Of a stretch of DNA of 64,000 bases, positions 51,933 to 60,947 are shown one piece after another. A model generated the notes under the pieces. It did no database searches. It was not told where the DNA came from and saw only the letters and a list, made by a program, of their open reading frames with translations. Position numbers and translations under genes: made by a program. Source of the DNA: Curtobacterium sp. MCPF17_002 (GTDB lineage Bacteria > Actinomycetota > Actinomycetes > Actinomycetales > Microbacteriaceae); NCBI RefSeq assembly GCF_003234115.2, contig NZ_CP126251.1, forward strand, positions 2,480,001-2,544,000, written 5' to 3'. The first letter of the stretch is position 1. Each line of letters begins with the position of its first letter.

Positions 51933-52670
51933 TCAGCGGCGACGGAACCGGCGCTGGAAGCCCCACTGGGTGACGCGGAGCATGGCCTCGACGACGATGG
52001 ACCGGCTCATCTTGGAGACGCCGTGCACGCGGTCCCGGAAGCGGATCGGCACCTCGACGATCCGGCCGCCCAGGTCGTCGACGCGCAGGGTCATGTCGAC
52101 CTGGAAGCAGTAGCCCTTCGAGTCCACCGAGTCGAGGTCCATCCGGGCGACCGTGTCGGCACGGTAGACCCGGAACCCGGCGGTGATGTCGCGCACGTCG
52201 ATCCCGAGCACGATCCGGGCGTACGTGTTCGCGCCGCGGCTCAGCGCCTGGCGACGGAGCGGCCAGTCGACGACCGACCCGCCAGGGACCCACCGGGAGC
52301 CGATGGCCAGCGCCACGCGCTCGTCAGCCCGGACGGCGTCGATGAGTGCCGGTAGCCGGTCGGCGGGGTGCGACCCGTCGGCGTCCATCTCGACCAGCAG
52401 CGGGTAGCCCCGCTCGAGGCCCCAGCGGAAGCCTGCGACGTACGCCGTGCCGAGGCCGAGCTTCCCGGTCCGCTCGAGCAGGTGCACGCGGGGGTCTGCC
52501 GCCGCGAGCTCGCGGACGATCGCGGCGGTGCCGTCCGGGCTGCCGTCGTCGACGACGAGCAGGTGCGCGGCCGGGACGGCGTCGAGGACGGCGGCCGTGA
52601 CGGCGCGGACGTTCTCGGCCTCGTCGTACGTCGGGACGATGACGAGCGCGGTGGGGTCCCCCTGGGTCAC
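51933..52670 (-). CDS. ppm1: Polyprenol monophosphomannose synthase
   Basis: A 245-residue GT2 enzyme that moves mannose from GDP-mannose to polyprenyl phosphate, the donor for extracellular mannosylation. VIVPTYDEAENV, VVDDGSPDGTA, KLGLGTAYVAGFRWGLERGY and the metal-binding DAD in VEMDADGSHP are diagnostic, as is the RFRDRVHGVSKMS segment. No membrane anchor is fused. The GTG overlaps the upstream glycosyltransferase stop as GTGA. manA at 41851 feeds the same mannose pathway. Confidence 0.9.
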   Translation of the reverse strand: MTQGDPTALVIVPTYDEAENVRAVTAAVLDAVPAAHLLVVDDGSPDGTAAIVRELAAADPRVHLLERTGKLGLGTAYVAGFRWGLERGYPLLVEMDADGSHPADRLPALIDAVRADERVALAIGSRWVPGGSVVDWPLRRQALSRGANTYARIVLGIDVRDITAGFRVYRADTVARMDLDSVDSKGYCFQVDMTLRVDDLGGRIVEVPIRFRDRVHGVSKMSRSIVVEAMLRVTQWGFQRRFRRR

Positions 52671-55156
52671 CGGTTCGTCAGGCGACGCTTGATCTTGCCC
52701 GCCACGCTGCGCGGTCCCTCGGTGCGGAAGTAGTGCACCGCGCGACCGAGGTCGTGCCGGACGCCGTAGAGCTTCTTGCGGTCCGGCACCCGGACGCGCA
52801 TCTGGTGGGCCTCGATCTGGGCCGCCGTCTCGCGGACCGACTTGTCGGCGGCGCGGACGGGGTTCCGGCAGAACTCGACGAGCGGAGCGAGGACGTTCTC
52901 CCAGGTGAACTGCTCGCGGACGCGGTCGACGTTGCCGATGAACTCGGCGCGGGCCTTCTTGTCGAAGAGGGCCGTCTCGAGTGCGGCGGCGAGGCCGTCG
53001 ATGTCCTGCTCGTGCACGGCCACGCCGAGCTTCTGCTCCGCGACGAGGTCACCGAAGGAGTCGCCGGCGGTCGTCACGATCGGCAGACGGGCCCACAGGT
53101 AGTCGAGGATGCGCGTGCGGAACGAGAACGTGGTCTCGAGGTGCTCGTAGTGCGTCGACACACCGGCGTCGGCCTCGAGGAGGTACGCCCCGCGCTCCTC
53201 GTACGGGATCCACGAGTCGTTGAAGAACACGTTCTTGCCGGTGAGGCCGAGCTCGTCGGCCTCGGCACGGACCTTGGCGACGATGTCCATCTCGGGCACG
53301 TCGGGGTTCGGGTGCTGCACGCCCATGAAGAAGAGCTTCACGTTCGGACGGCGCTCGGCGAGCTGGCCGATCGAGCGGACGAGGGTGATCGGGTCGAACC
53401 AGTCGTAGATGCCACCGCCCCAGACGACGAGCTTGTCGTTCTTGCCGATGCCCGGCACGACGCCCTTCACCCGCTGCTGGTCGTGTACCGGGGGCGTCGA
53501 CGACAGGCCGAACGGCACCACGCCGATGAGCGAGCGCAGGTCGGCGTCGCGCGAGTAGGTGCGGGCGTTCACGCGGCCGGAACCGGCGAGCTGCCCGAGC
53601 CAGAACATGCGCTGCCGCTCGGAGGCGCAGATGAAGTAGTCGCCGAGCTCGAGCTGGTGGTTCAGCGTGTCCGAGGCGTCGAGGATCTGACGGTTCCACT
53701 GGTCGACGTCGTCGCTGCGGCCCTGCTCGAGCTGCTCGAGGTGCAGCGGGTCGTACACGTCGACCACGAGGATCTTGCGCGTCGACTCGAGCACCGGGAA
53801 CAGGCGCAGCGCGTGCCCCTGCACGATGATGACGTCGGCCCAGGCCTCGTGCTCGACCATCTGCCGCGGGTGACGGTGCGGCACCGTGACGACCTCGTAC
53901 GAGGGGTCGATCGGCGAGGAACGGGTGAGGCTGATCACGCGGACGTCGTGCTCGTTCGCGAGCTGCTTCGCCATCTGGGTCGCACGGATCGCGGGACCGG
54001 CCATCTTCTCGCCGATGGAGTCGCCCGTGATGATGAGGATCCGGCGACGCGTGCCGACCTGGAGCACGCCCAGGGAGTGCACGATCTTGTCGTACCCGGC
54101 GAGGTAGTTCTCGATCGGGTAGGCGGGCTCGTCGCGGTTGCCGAACAGGCGGAGGAGCTCGCGGTCGCTGCGGACGCGGGTCGCCTGGATCTCCCGGCGG
54201 GACTCGGTCATCGAGGGCAGCTGCTCGACGAACTGGTCGACACCGTAGATGCCCGCCATGCTCGTCTTCGGGACCGGGATCGTCGGTACGCTGTCGTCGC
54301 CCGGGTTGCGCAGGTCGAGCTCGGTCGAGTCGAGCTCACCGCGGCCGACCGCGCGGCGGACCGCGAGGGCGAGGGACCCGGGCAGGGCGGCGGCGAGCTG
54401 CTCGTCGCCGAGGTTCTTGTAGAGCGTGAAGAGCGCGTTCCGCTCGAGCAGGTACGTCTCGCGGAAGTCGCCGAACTTGTTCATCGACGCGTGGTGCTTG
54501 TGGAACGCGACCGACTTCGGCTGGTACCGGAAGCGCCAGCCAAGCAGGTTGAGGCGCCAGCCGAGGTCGACGTCCTCGTAGAACATGAAGTAGCGGTCGT
54601 CGAACCCGCCGAGCTGCTCGAAGAGCTCCGCGCGGATGAACATCGCCGCACCGGTGCCGAACAGCACGTCGGTCTCGGACTCCCAGCGGCCGGTGTCGGG
54701 CGAGCCGGCGAACGGCTTGTAGCCCATCCCGTACCAGGTCATCGCTGCCTCGGTGAAGTCGACGTTGACGCCTTCCCAGTCGAGGACCTTCGACGCCACG
54801 GCGCCGATGTCCGCGCCGGAGGCGAACGTCGCCATCGCCTCGCGCACCCAGCCGGTGTCGGGGCGGGCGTCGTTGTTGAGGAACGCGACGATCTCGCCGG
54901 AGGAGTGCTCGACGCCGAGGTTGCAGCCGCCGGTGAAGCCGAGGTTCGCGCCGGAGTCGACGAACGTGAAGTCGAGGTCGGAGGCCTTCAGACGCCCGAC
55001 GTGCTCCGCGCCGGAGCCGTTGTCGACGACGATGACCTCGAGCCGGTCCTGCGGCCAGTCCTGCTTGCGGAGCTCGGCGATGCTCGTCAGCGTGTCGTCC
55101 GTGCCCTTGTAGTTCACGAGGACGACGGAGACGACTCCTGGCTTGCGCTCTGTCAC
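52667..55156 (-). CDS. GT2-GT4 fusion glycosyltransferase
   Basis: An 829-residue soluble protein of two transferase domains. Residues about 8-270 are a GT-A domain of the rhamnosyl/galactofuranosyl type (SVVLVNYKGTDDTLTSI, VVDNGSG, acidic motif FLNNDARP, and FMFYEDVDLGWRLN). Residues about 365-760 are a GT-B domain (ILIITGDSIGEKMAGPAIR, KLVVWGGGIYDWFDP, ETTFSFRTRILDYLWA). One protein may therefore add two successive sugars. GTG at 55156 has GGAGGA 7 nt upstream. Coupled to the mannose synthase gene. Confidence 0.88.
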   Translation of the reverse strand: MTERKPGVVSVVLVNYKGTDDTLTSIAELRKQDWPQDRLEVIVVDNGSGAEHVGRLKASDLDFTFVDSGANLGFTGGCNLGVEHSSGEIVAFLNNDARPDTGWVREAMATFASGADIGAVASKVLDWEGVNVDFTEAAMTWYGMGYKPFAGSPDTGRWESETDVLFGTGAAMFIRAELFEQLGGFDDRYFMFYEDVDLGWRLNLLGWRFRYQPKSVAFHKHHASMNKFGDFRETYLLERNALFTLYKNLGDEQLAAALPGSLALAVRRAVGRGELDSTELDLRNPGDDSVPTIPVPKTSMAGIYGVDQFVEQLPSMTESRREIQATRVRSDRELLRLFGNRDEPAYPIENYLAGYDKIVHSLGVLQVGTRRRILIITGDSIGEKMAGPAIRATQMAKQLANEHDVRVISLTRSSPIDPSYEVVTVPHRHPRQMVEHEAWADVIIVQGHALRLFPVLESTRKILVVDVYDPLHLEQLEQGRSDDVDQWNRQILDASDTLNHQLELGDYFICASERQRMFWLGQLAGSGRVNARTYSRDADLRSLIGVVPFGLSSTPPVHDQQRVKGVVPGIGKNDKLVVWGGGIYDWFDPITLVRSIGQLAERRPNVKLFFMGVQHPNPDVPEMDIVAKVRAEADELGLTGKNVFFNDSWIPYEERGAYLLEADAGVSTHYEHLETTFSFRTRILDYLWARLPIVTTAGDSFGDLVAEQKLGVAVHEQDIDGLAAALETALFDKKARAEFIGNVDRVREQFTWENVLAPLVEFCRNPVRAADKSVRETAAQIEAHQMRVRVPDRKKLYGVRHDLGRAVHYFRTEGPRSVAGKIKRRLTNR

Positions 55157-55377
55157 GGCGTGTTCCTCCAGCAGCTGCCGCAGGTGCGGCGTGGATCATC
55201 GGTGGTACGGCCGTCCGGAGTGCCCGTCAGCCGACATCACCCTACAAGGCGGAGCACGGCGCTCCCCTGTGATCGGTGCCGGTTCGGGCACAATGGCACA
55301 CGGCCCCCACCCGGCCACCCCGTCCGCCGTCGACCGAACGACCGTCACGGCACCTCCTCCCCAGACCCGGAGCCCCC

Positions 55378-56697
55378 GTGACCCAGCCCTCGATCCCGCT
55401 CTCCCCCGCATCGTCGCCGCTCGCCGACGAGTACGCCGCGATCGCCCGTGGCGACCACGCCGCCGGTGCCCGGGGGACGATCCGCTTCGCCGTGTCGACC
55501 GACGACCCGACCGAGGGGAAGGGCGACCTGTTCGTCGCGCTCGGGCTCGCCCGCGCGCTGCGCGCCGAGGGGTGGGGCGTGGACATGTGGCCGATCCGAC
55601 GGTGGGCGGAGGACGTCCCCGCCGACACCACCGTGCTCGTCAGCATGATCGAGTCGTTCGTCCCCGGCCTCGTACCGGTGGGCACGGCCACCGTGGCGTG
55701 GGTGCGGAACTGGACGGCACAGTGGGCGTCGCTGCCGTACCTCGGCGAGTACGACGCCGTCTGGGCATCGTCGTCGATCGCCGCCGAGGAACTCGCCCGC
55801 GCGGTCGGGCACCCGGTGGAGGTCGTCCCGATCGGGGTCGACCTCGACCTGTTCACGGAAGAGCAGGGCGACACCGCCACGCCACGCACCGACCGCACCG
55901 TCACGACCGTGAACTTCTGGGGCGCCCGCCGTGGTGTCCAGGACGTCCTGCAGCAGGTCGCTCCCGTCGAGCCGATCATCTGGTTCGCCGCGAACGTCGA
56001 GCACGTGGACCCCGCCCCGGGCGTCGAGCTCCGTCCGGCCGTGCCCTACTTCGCCCTGCCCGAGGTCTACCGCGCGGCCGCGTTCGTCGTCGACGACGTC
56101 ATCGCACCGGCCGCCGAGTTCGGCACCCTCAACTCGCGGCTGTACGAGTCGCTCGCGTGCGGTGCGCTGCCGGTCACGACCTGCGCACTCGGCCTGGACG
56201 AGCTCGGGCTCGCCGAGGTCCCGGTCTTCACCGACGCTCCCTCGCTGGAGCGTGCGCTCGCGATGCCGGCCGCCGAACGCGACGCCCTCGCCGCGCGGCT
56301 CCGGTCGGTCGTCGTCGAACGGCACTCCTACGCCGCCCGCGCCGCCCAGGTCGTCCCCTCGCTCGACGCCGCGGTCGCCCGCGCCGCCACCCGCACCGGA
56401 CCCCGGGACCCGATGCTGCGCTGGGCTGCCCTGCAGCGGGAGGTGCTCCGCGAGGTGGAGCGCGAGCGCGACCTCCACCGATCCGGCGTCGAGGACATCA
56501 ACCGCCGGCTCATCGTCTCCGAGGAAGCGGTCGCGGTCCTCGACCGCGCTCGACGCACCGCTGAGCAGGGGCAGCACGACGCCCGGATCGAGCGGGACGC
56601 GCTCGCGGTCCGGTACGACGCGCTCACGCACTCGGCCGAGTTCCGGGTCCTCGACAAGCTCGGCGGCGTCGCCCGCGCGCTCCGTCGCCGGGGCTGA
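55378..56697 (+). CDS. GT-B-type glycosyltransferase with C-terminal coiled coil
   Basis: A 439-residue protein. The N-terminal half has TIRFAVSTDDPTEGKGDLFV and TVLVSMIESFVPGLV; the donor-site half has VVPIGVDLDLF, TVNFWGARRGV, and SRLYESLACGALPVTT, the usual GT4 acidic helix. The last 80 residues (LQREVLREVERERDLHRSG to the end) form a charged coiled coil. Acceptor and sugar unknown. The GTG at 55378 has GGAG 5 nt upstream; the frame is open to 55276. Divergent from the GT2-GT4 gene. Confidence 0.8.
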   Translation: MTQPSIPLSPASSPLADEYAAIARGDHAAGARGTIRFAVSTDDPTEGKGDLFVALGLARALRAEGWGVDMWPIRRWAEDVPADTTVLVSMIESFVPGLVPVGTATVAWVRNWTAQWASLPYLGEYDAVWASSSIAAEELARAVGHPVEVVPIGVDLDLFTEEQGDTATPRTDRTVTTVNFWGARRGVQDVLQQVAPVEPIIWFAANVEHVDPAPGVELRPAVPYFALPEVYRAAAFVVDDVIAPAAEFGTLNSRLYESLACGALPVTTCALGLDELGLAEVPVFTDAPSLERALAMPAAERDALAARLRSVVVERHSYAARAAQVVPSLDAAVARAATRTGPRDPMLRWAALQREVLREVERERDLHRSGVEDINRRLIVSEEAVAVLDRARRTAEQGQHDARIERDALAVRYDALTHSAEFRVLDKLGGVARALRRRG

Positions 56698-56723
56698 CGG
56701 CAGGCCGACGACGCACGCCGGCC

Positions 56724-56743
56724 GGGGTGGTGGAACCCACCCC
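56724..56743 (+). terminator. Hairpin after the glycosyltransferase
   Basis: GGGGTGG, a short loop, then CCACCCC, 27 bp after the stop and just before the larger palindrome. Confidence 0.55.
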
Positions 56744-56749
56744 GGAACG

Positions 56750-56789
56750 GACGGGAGGCGCGGTGCCAGCTGGCACCGCGCCTCCCGTC
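56750..56789. terminator. 40-bp perfect palindrome, second copy
   Basis: Identical in all 40 bases to 13216-13255. Here it separates the convergent glycosyltransferase and repeat-protein genes. Confidence 0.85.
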
Positions 56790-56805
56790 GTTCGCGGGTG
56801 ACGTC

Positions 56806-59247
56806 CTACTTGACCGTCAGCGACCGGCAGAGCTCCGTGTTCTGCCCCGCGCCCTGGTTGATGGCGAAGACGCACACGTTGGTCGCTCCCGAGGGCCGAC
56901 CGGTGAAGGTCGCGTCGAACTGGTGGTTCGCGCCGAAGCCGGCGTAGGCCGTCGCGAGCGACGCCTTCGCCTGGTCAGCCGCGATCGACTTGCCGCTCGC
57001 ACCGTCGAAGTAGACGTGGACGCGGACGGACGCCTTCGTGTCCGGGTCGATCGCCCAGCCGCGGACCCGGACCGTGTCCGCGCTCGGCGAGGAGACCTCG
57101 TCGAGCAGGAGGGTCGGGTTGCCGCTTGCCGCCGCCACCTTCGTGCAGGAGCTCGTGTCCGAGCCGCCGCCGGTGTTCTTCGCTACCACGCAGACCGTGT
57201 GCGAGCCCGGGCCGATGCCGGTGAGCTTCTGCTGGTACCCGTGGGCGGCCCCGTAGCCGGGGTGCGCGGTGTCGAAGCCCTTCGCGGCCTGGTTCGCCGT
57301 CGCGGTCGCGACCTGCTTGCCGTCCACGGTGTACTGCAGGGCGACCGCCGACACGGTGTCCGGGTCGAAGGCCGTCCCGCTCACCGTCATCGCACCGAGC
57401 CCGGCCGCCGACGCCTGGCCGACGGTCACCTTCGGCGAACCGGTCGGCGTCGAGAACGGCTTGCAGATGCTCGCGTTGACGTTCTTCGGCCCGGCGTTGA
57501 TCGCGATGATGCACAGGTTGTGCTTGCCCGCGGAGATGCCCGACTTCTCGAGCCGGAAGCCGTGCATGTCACCGAAGCCGGGCTTCGCGCTGTTCAGGCC
57601 CGACTTGAGCTGGTCTGCCGCGATGTTGGCGACACCCTTGCCGTCGAGGTAGAAGTGCACGCGGATCGTCCCGGTCGTGTCCGGATCGATGGCCCACCCG
57701 CGGGCGAGGAAGCTCCCCGGCGCCTTGGACGCGACCTCGTCGACCGCGAGCCAGGGGTAGCCGGTCGGCTGCGTGACCGACTTCGTGGCGATCTGCGTCC
57801 AGCTGCCGCTCGACAGGTCCTTCGCGTAGACGCGCACGGTCTGGGTACCGCCCGGGAAGCCCTTCAGCGACCCCGAGTACCCGTGGTTGTCGCCGTAGCC
57901 CGGCTTCGCCGCGTTGAGACCGGCCTTCTTCTGGTTGGCAGAGAGGGTGCCGAGCGTCTTGTTCCCGGCGCGGACCTGTACCTGCGTCGCCGACGTCGTG
58001 TCGCGGTCGATGGCCCACCCACGGATCGTCAGCGTGCCGGCCACGGCCGAGGCCGCGTCGATGACACCGGCCGGGGTACCACCCGAGATGCTGACGTCCC
58101 GGCACTCGAGCAAGGTGTTCGAACCGGGGCCGGTGTTGATGCCGAAGACGCAGACGTTGTGCTTGCCGGCGCTGAGGCCGGAGAGCGTCGTCGAGAACCC
58201 GTGCGCGGTGTTGTTCGAACCGAGGCGCGCGGCCAGGTCCGTCCGGTTCGCGTTCGCCATGACCGACGCCTTGCCGACGCCGTCGACGTAGAACTGCGCC
58301 TTGATGGCGACGGTGGTGTCCGGGTCGGCCGTCCACCCACCGACCGTCACCTGACGGAAGCCCGGGGTGAGCGAGTCGAGGCTGCCGATCGGGGACGACC
58401 CGCCGGTGGGCGATCCGAACCAGTCGGTGTACATGCGCCAGAAGTTGCGGTTGCCGTAGGCCGAGCAGCTGTCGCCCGTGCCGTAGAGGTTCGACATCGC
58501 GGCGGCGTTCGGCGTGTACGGCGTGTAGATGTACAGCGCCGCGGTCGCCTGGTTCTGGATGTAGACCGTCTTGCGGCCGCAGGCGGCGTTCGGGTTGTAG
58601 AGGATCGCGTTGTTGCGGCCGGCCTGGTACGCCCACGCGGTGGGCGATGCCTGGTACCGCTTGAACTGGAGCGCGGCCGCGTAGACCTGCTGGCCGAACC
58701 CGAAGTACTTCGGGTCGCACGGTGCGGTGTCCGGGCAGGCGAACCCGGTCGCGTGCAGGTACATGTACGTCGTCGGGCTCGACGTCGACACGATGGCCTG
58801 CTCCTTCTGCAGCAGGACGAGCAGCACCTTCTGGCTGATACCGCACGCGGCACCGACCTGGGCGATCATCGTGGCGGCGGACTTGCTGCCGCCGGCGATC
58901 GCCGAGCACCGGCCGGAGACCGCCGCGATGCTGCTCATGTTCTGGACGAAGTTCTTCAGGCACGCGGGGCCGCCGGACGCCTGCTTGCAGTTCGCGCCGG
59001 CGCTGTTGAGGAACGCCTGCACGCTGGAGCCGCTCATCGCGGAGCCGTTGTAGAAGTTCGCGTCGCTGATGATGTTGCCCGGGTCGAACCCGGCGGCGGT
59101 CGCTGCGGACGCCGACTCGGTCGTGGTCGCCTCGGAGACGATCGTGCCGAAGGTCAGGCCGCTCACCGCGATCGCCAGCGCGGCGACCATGCCGAGCGTG
59201 GAACGCAGGGGACGGCGCCGGCCGCTGCTGGTCTGGATGGAACGCAT
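56806..59247 (-). CDS. Large secreted protein, lysozyme-like N-domain plus five GWAIDPDT repeats
   Basis: An 813-residue exported protein. Signal about 1-50; residues about 53-285 are a Cys-containing domain (ANFYNGSAMSGSSVQAFLNS, GISQKVLLVLLQKEQAIVS with Glu149, YFGFGQQVYAAALQFKRY) often annotated as hemagglutinin in related genomes and resembling a transglycosylase helix around the Glu. Five repeats of about 105 residues follow, each with a GWAIDPDT-like start, a DGKGVANIAA middle and GKHNVCV near the end. Probably a surface adhesin or wall enzyme. ATG overlaps the lipoprotein stop by one base. Confidence 0.75.
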   Translation of the reverse strand: MRSIQTSSGRRRPLRSTLGMVAALAIAVSGLTFGTIVSEATTTESASAATAAGFDPGNIISDANFYNGSAMSGSSVQAFLNSAGANCKQASGGPACLKNFVQNMSSIAAVSGRCSAIAGGSKSAATMIAQVGAACGISQKVLLVLLQKEQAIVSTSSPTTYMYLHATGFACPDTAPCDPKYFGFGQQVYAAALQFKRYQASPTAWAYQAGRNNAILYNPNAACGRKTVYIQNQATAALYIYTPYTPNAAAMSNLYGTGDSCSAYGNRNFWRMYTDWFGSPTGGSSPIGSLDSLTPGFRQVTVGGWTADPDTTVAIKAQFYVDGVGKASVMANANRTDLAARLGSNNTAHGFSTTLSGLSAGKHNVCVFGINTGPGSNTLLECRDVSISGGTPAGVIDAASAVAGTLTIRGWAIDRDTTSATQVQVRAGNKTLGTLSANQKKAGLNAAKPGYGDNHGYSGSLKGFPGGTQTVRVYAKDLSSGSWTQIATKSVTQPTGYPWLAVDEVASKAPGSFLARGWAIDPDTTGTIRVHFYLDGKGVANIAADQLKSGLNSAKPGFGDMHGFRLEKSGISAGKHNLCIIAINAGPKNVNASICKPFSTPTGSPKVTVGQASAAGLGAMTVSGTAFDPDTVSAVALQYTVDGKQVATATANQAAKGFDTAHPGYGAAHGYQQKLTGIGPGSHTVCVVAKNTGGGSDTSSCTKVAAASGNPTLLLDEVSSPSADTVRVRGWAIDPDTKASVRVHVYFDGASGKSIAADQAKASLATAYAGFGANHQFDATFTGRPSGATNVCVFAINQGAGQNTELCRSLTVK

Positions 59248-59825
59248 CACGGCACCTCCGCCGTCATCGGGTCGGAGGTGGTCGACTTCGACCCCACCGA
59301 GTACTCGAGGGTGATCGACCAGGTGCCGGTCGACACCTGGTTCGCGGGGAACGACACCTGGGCGCAGTTCACCGAGGACGAGCTGGCCTCGGCCGCGCTC
59401 GTCAGGGTCCGGGTGACACCGCTCTTCTTCGCGGTGAACGTGCAGGTGCCGGACGTGTCGGTCGTGCCGGACACGAGGCCGCCGGCCTGGAGCGTCTTGC
59501 TGCCGGTGTCCCAACCGGCGAAGGTGACCAGCGCCGTCGCCGGGAACTCCGAGGGGTCGGTGTCGGGCTGGTTCGTCTGGCCGCTGCCCGGGAACGCTGT
59601 GGGCACGTCGCCGGCATCGTCGTCACCGGTACCCGCCGACGGGTCGTCGGTGCCCTGGGTGGGGGCCTCCGATGCCGTGTCGGTGGCAGTCGCGGTGGGG
59701 GTCGAGCTGGCGGAGCGCGTGGGTGAGGGGGTGGGTTCGTCGCCGCCGGCGGAACAACCCGCCATGAGGAGACTGAGAGCACCGACCACCGCGAGCGCAG
59801 CGATCGGGCGTGGGGCGAGCTGCAT
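59247..59825 (-). CDS. Lipoprotein of unknown function
   Basis: A 192-residue exported lipoprotein with lipobox LMAGC near residue 24, then a Thr/Ser/Asp-rich linker of about 65 residues and a beta-sandwich-like C-terminal domain containing two cysteines (TDTSGTCTFTAKKSG, SSSVNCAQVSF) that could pair. It is cotranscribed with the large repeat protein (TGATG overlap), so the two may work together at the surface. ATG at 59825; the frame is open upstream to 60539 without support. Confidence 0.75.
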   Translation of the reverse strand: MQLAPRPIAALAVVGALSLLMAGCSAGGDEPTPSPTRSASSTPTATATDTASEAPTQGTDDPSAGTGDDDAGDVPTAFPGSGQTNQPDTDPSEFPATALVTFAGWDTGSKTLQAGGLVSGTTDTSGTCTFTAKKSGVTRTLTSAAEASSSSVNCAQVSFPANQVSTGTWSITLEYSVGSKSTTSDPMTAEVP

Positions 59826-60041
59826 GCTGACGGGCCGTCCTGTGGATGTTGACAAGGGTCCGGGTTGCAACAACGGTAACCCCAAAGTGAAGGTTGAGGG
59901 TTGAATCCGCGGACTTTCACCCCCGCTCGGGGTGCACGACGCATGTCGTGCAGCGGTCGACGGACTCCGGCTCCGCCCAGGCGTGCCCGGATGCCCGATG
60001 AGTATGCTGTTCCGGTCCTGCCCCCACGAACGAAGAGACGA
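59826..60041. promoter_or_regulatory. Divergent promoter region, AT-richer than neighbours
   Basis: These 216 bp separate the lipoprotein operon from the ABC exporter operon. The half near the lipoprotein has GGTTGCAACAACGGTAACC (an imperfect palindrome, 59862-59880) and two close TCAACC copies on the minus strand. A TATGCT box at 60003-60008 with AAGAGA before the ATG at 60042 probably serves the exporter. Confidence 0.5.
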
Positions 60042-60944
60042 ATGGTCGATCAAGCCCGCATGGCGGCGCTCGCGAAGGAGCCCCTCGTCGTGATCGGCGC
60101 TCCGACGAGCGCCATCCGAGGAACCTGGCGAGAACTCCGCGACGTCTTTCAGCAGCGCGAGATGCTCGGGATGCTCATCCGTCGCGACCTCAAGGCGCGG
60201 TACAAGGACTCGGCGCTCGGGTTCGTGTGGACGCTCGTGCGCCCGCTGACCCAGCTGCTCATCTACTACTTCGTGATGGGTCAGGTCCTCGGGGCGGCGA
60301 AGGGCATCGACAACTTCGCGATCTACGTCTTCACGGGCCTCAGCGCGTACACCCTCTTCAGCGAGATCGTGGCCGGGTCGACCAGCTCGATCGTCGGCAA
60401 CTCGGGCCTCATCAAGAAGGTCTACGTCCCGCGAGAGGTCTTCCCGCTCGCGAGCGTCGGCGCCGCGCTGGTGAACTACGTCATCCAGTTCGCCATCCTC
60501 ATCGCCGCGACGATCGCCATCGGAGTGTTCCCGTGGCACGAGGGGCTGGTCTACCTCATCCCCTCACTGCTGGTGATCCTGGTCTACGGCGCCGCGATCG
60601 GCCTCGTGCTCTCCGCGCTCAACGTCTACCTGCGCGACGTGCAGTTCGTCATCGACGTCGGCCTCATGGTGCTGCTCTGGGCGTCGCCGATCGTGTACTC
60701 GTACTCGATGGTGATCGACCGCCTCAAGGTGGACTGGCTGCTCGCGCTCTACACGAACAACCCGCTCACCCTGTCGGTCCTCGGCATGCAGAACGCGATC
60801 TGGATCCACGACCCCGCAGCGGTGACCTACCCGAGCCACCTCATGCTCCGCCTCGGCATCGCGTTCGTCATCGGGCTGTTCTGCCTGCTGGGCGCGCAGC
60901 GGGTGTTCTCCCGTCTGCAGGGCAACTTCGCGCAGGAGCTGTAG
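60042..60944 (+). CDS. wzm: Polysaccharide ABC exporter permease (Wzm/TagG type)
   Basis: A 300-residue ABC-2 permease with six helices; LRDVFQQREMLGMLIRRDLKARYKDSALGFVWTLVRPL is the family's N-terminal signature and SALNVYLRDVQFVIDVGLMVLLWASPI the conserved middle. It exports a finished lipid-linked glycan with the ATPase encoded 3 bp downstream. The frame is open to 59901, but ATG at 60042 fits length and has a weak AAGAGA. Confidence 0.9.
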   Translation: MVDQARMAALAKEPLVVIGAPTSAIRGTWRELRDVFQQREMLGMLIRRDLKARYKDSALGFVWTLVRPLTQLLIYYFVMGQVLGAAKGIDNFAIYVFTGLSAYTLFSEIVAGSTSSIVGNSGLIKKVYVPREVFPLASVGAALVNYVIQFAILIAATIAIGVFPWHEGLVYLIPSLLVILVYGAAIGLVLSALNVYLRDVQFVIDVGLMVLLWASPIVYSYSMVIDRLKVDWLLALYTNNPLTLSVLGMQNAIWIHDPAAVTYPSHLMLRLGIAFVIGLFCLLGAQRVFSRLQGNFAQEL

Positions 60945-60947
60945 ACC

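Noticed and set aside
52733..55381. An 882-codon plus-strand open frame opposite the GT2-GT4 gene
   Set aside because: Composition is a repetitive mix of Glu, Val, Leu, Arg and Asp typical of antisense frames; the minus strand encodes the clear glycosyltransferase.
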